From Streptomyces sp. NBC_00259 (GTDB taxonomy: Bacteria > Actinomycetota > Actinomycetes > Streptomycetales > Streptomycetaceae): a stretch of 64,000 nucleotides of DNA. Both the position numbers and the translations under genes were made by a program. Positions within the stretch are counted from its first letter, which is position 1. Every line of letters begins with the position of its first letter. This document shows, in pieces, positions 63,933 through 64,000 of this stretch. The notes under the pieces are model-generated. The model worked only from the letters and a program-made list of their open reading frames with translations, did not search any database and was not told the origin of the DNA. Location: the NCBI RefSeq assembly GCF_036181745.1, contig NZ_CP108080.1, forward strand, positions 2,666,001 to 2,730,000. The letters are read 5' to 3'.

Positions 63933-64000
63933 GTGGTCCACATGCCAGAGGCACCCGACGACGGGGAGCAGGCCAAACCCGCACAGCCGCGCCGCCGCCA
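63933..64000 (+). CDS. start of a probable transcriptional regulator (truncated by window)
   Basis: Only 19-23 codons are present: from GTG 63933 or ATG 63942, reading M-P-E-A-P-D-D-G-E-Q-A-K-P-A-Q-P-R-R-R. Identity cannot be proven, but the divergent layout with an MMPL exporter and the double palindrome in between is the classic arrangement for a TetR-type repressor. Confidence 0.5.
   Translation, partial: MVHMPEAPDDGEQAKPAQPRRR

Overview
High G+C throughout, GTG and TTG starts, GGAGG-type ribosome sites, overlapping ATGA/GTGA operon junctions and several actinomycete-specific families point to a Streptomyces (or very close relative) chromosome. The relevant families are a PknG-type kinase, a DUF574-like methyltransferase, an LAxTG-anchored thioester-domain adhesin, a tandem bacterial dynamin pair and a csnR-type chitosan operon. 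The content looks like conserved core chromosome. No transposase, integrase, CRISPR array or phage structural gene was recognised.

Left part (1-13.4 kb): carbohydrate use. The start of a 4-alpha-glucanotransferase (malQ) is preceded by a tiny repeat-coding ORF. Divergent from these are a secreted GH84/CBM32 hexosaminidase-like enzyme, an HNH nuclease and an MscS channel. A six-gene operon then follows: ROK repressor with a perfect palindrome in front, ABC importer, GH4 glycosidase and BadF-type sugar kinase. It matches, from memory, the csnR-E-F-G-H-K layout for uptake of chitosan oligosaccharides.

13.5-24.6 kb: a seven-gene unit in one direction. It encodes a four-TM sensor-like membrane protein (GlnX-like), a periplasmic-type amino-acid binding protein (GlnH-like), an unknown helical protein, a PknG-like Ser/Thr kinase with extra zinc ribbons, a zinc-ribbon PP2C phosphatase, a VWA protein and a zinc-ribbon FHA protein. 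It reads as a complete amino-acid-sensing phosphorylation circuit, an enlarged version of the mycobacterial glnX-glnH-pknG locus, and is the best candidate here for a poorly described system.

24.6-37 kb: a convergent PCMT-like methyltransferase, a group II truncated globin, a sarcosine oxidase-like flavoenzyme, a thioesterase, an ABC-F protein (EttA), a thioester-domain surface adhesin, an SSB paralogue, and the dynamin-like pair dynA/dynB, which ends in tandem repeats. A tRNA-Arg(TCT) gene with a strong terminator follows.

37-52.6 kb: mixed genes. These include a DnaQ exonuclease-BRCT-BRCT-TerD fusion, a DUF574-like methyltransferase, an orphan type II thioesterase, a cupin with zinc ribbon, a VWA lipoprotein, an unusual alpha/beta-hydrolase-ABC ATPase fusion with its permease, a subtilase and a YihY-family membrane protein.

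52.6-60 kb: myo-inositol catabolism (iolC, a Cgl0158-type aldolase, iolB, iolD, mmsA/iolA on one strand). It is divergent from an IolE/IolI-type isomerase across a shared promoter region with an operator-like palindrome. The window ends with a small HTH protein, a zinc alcohol dehydrogenase, an MMPL transporter, and the start of a probable regulator facing it across a large double palindrome.
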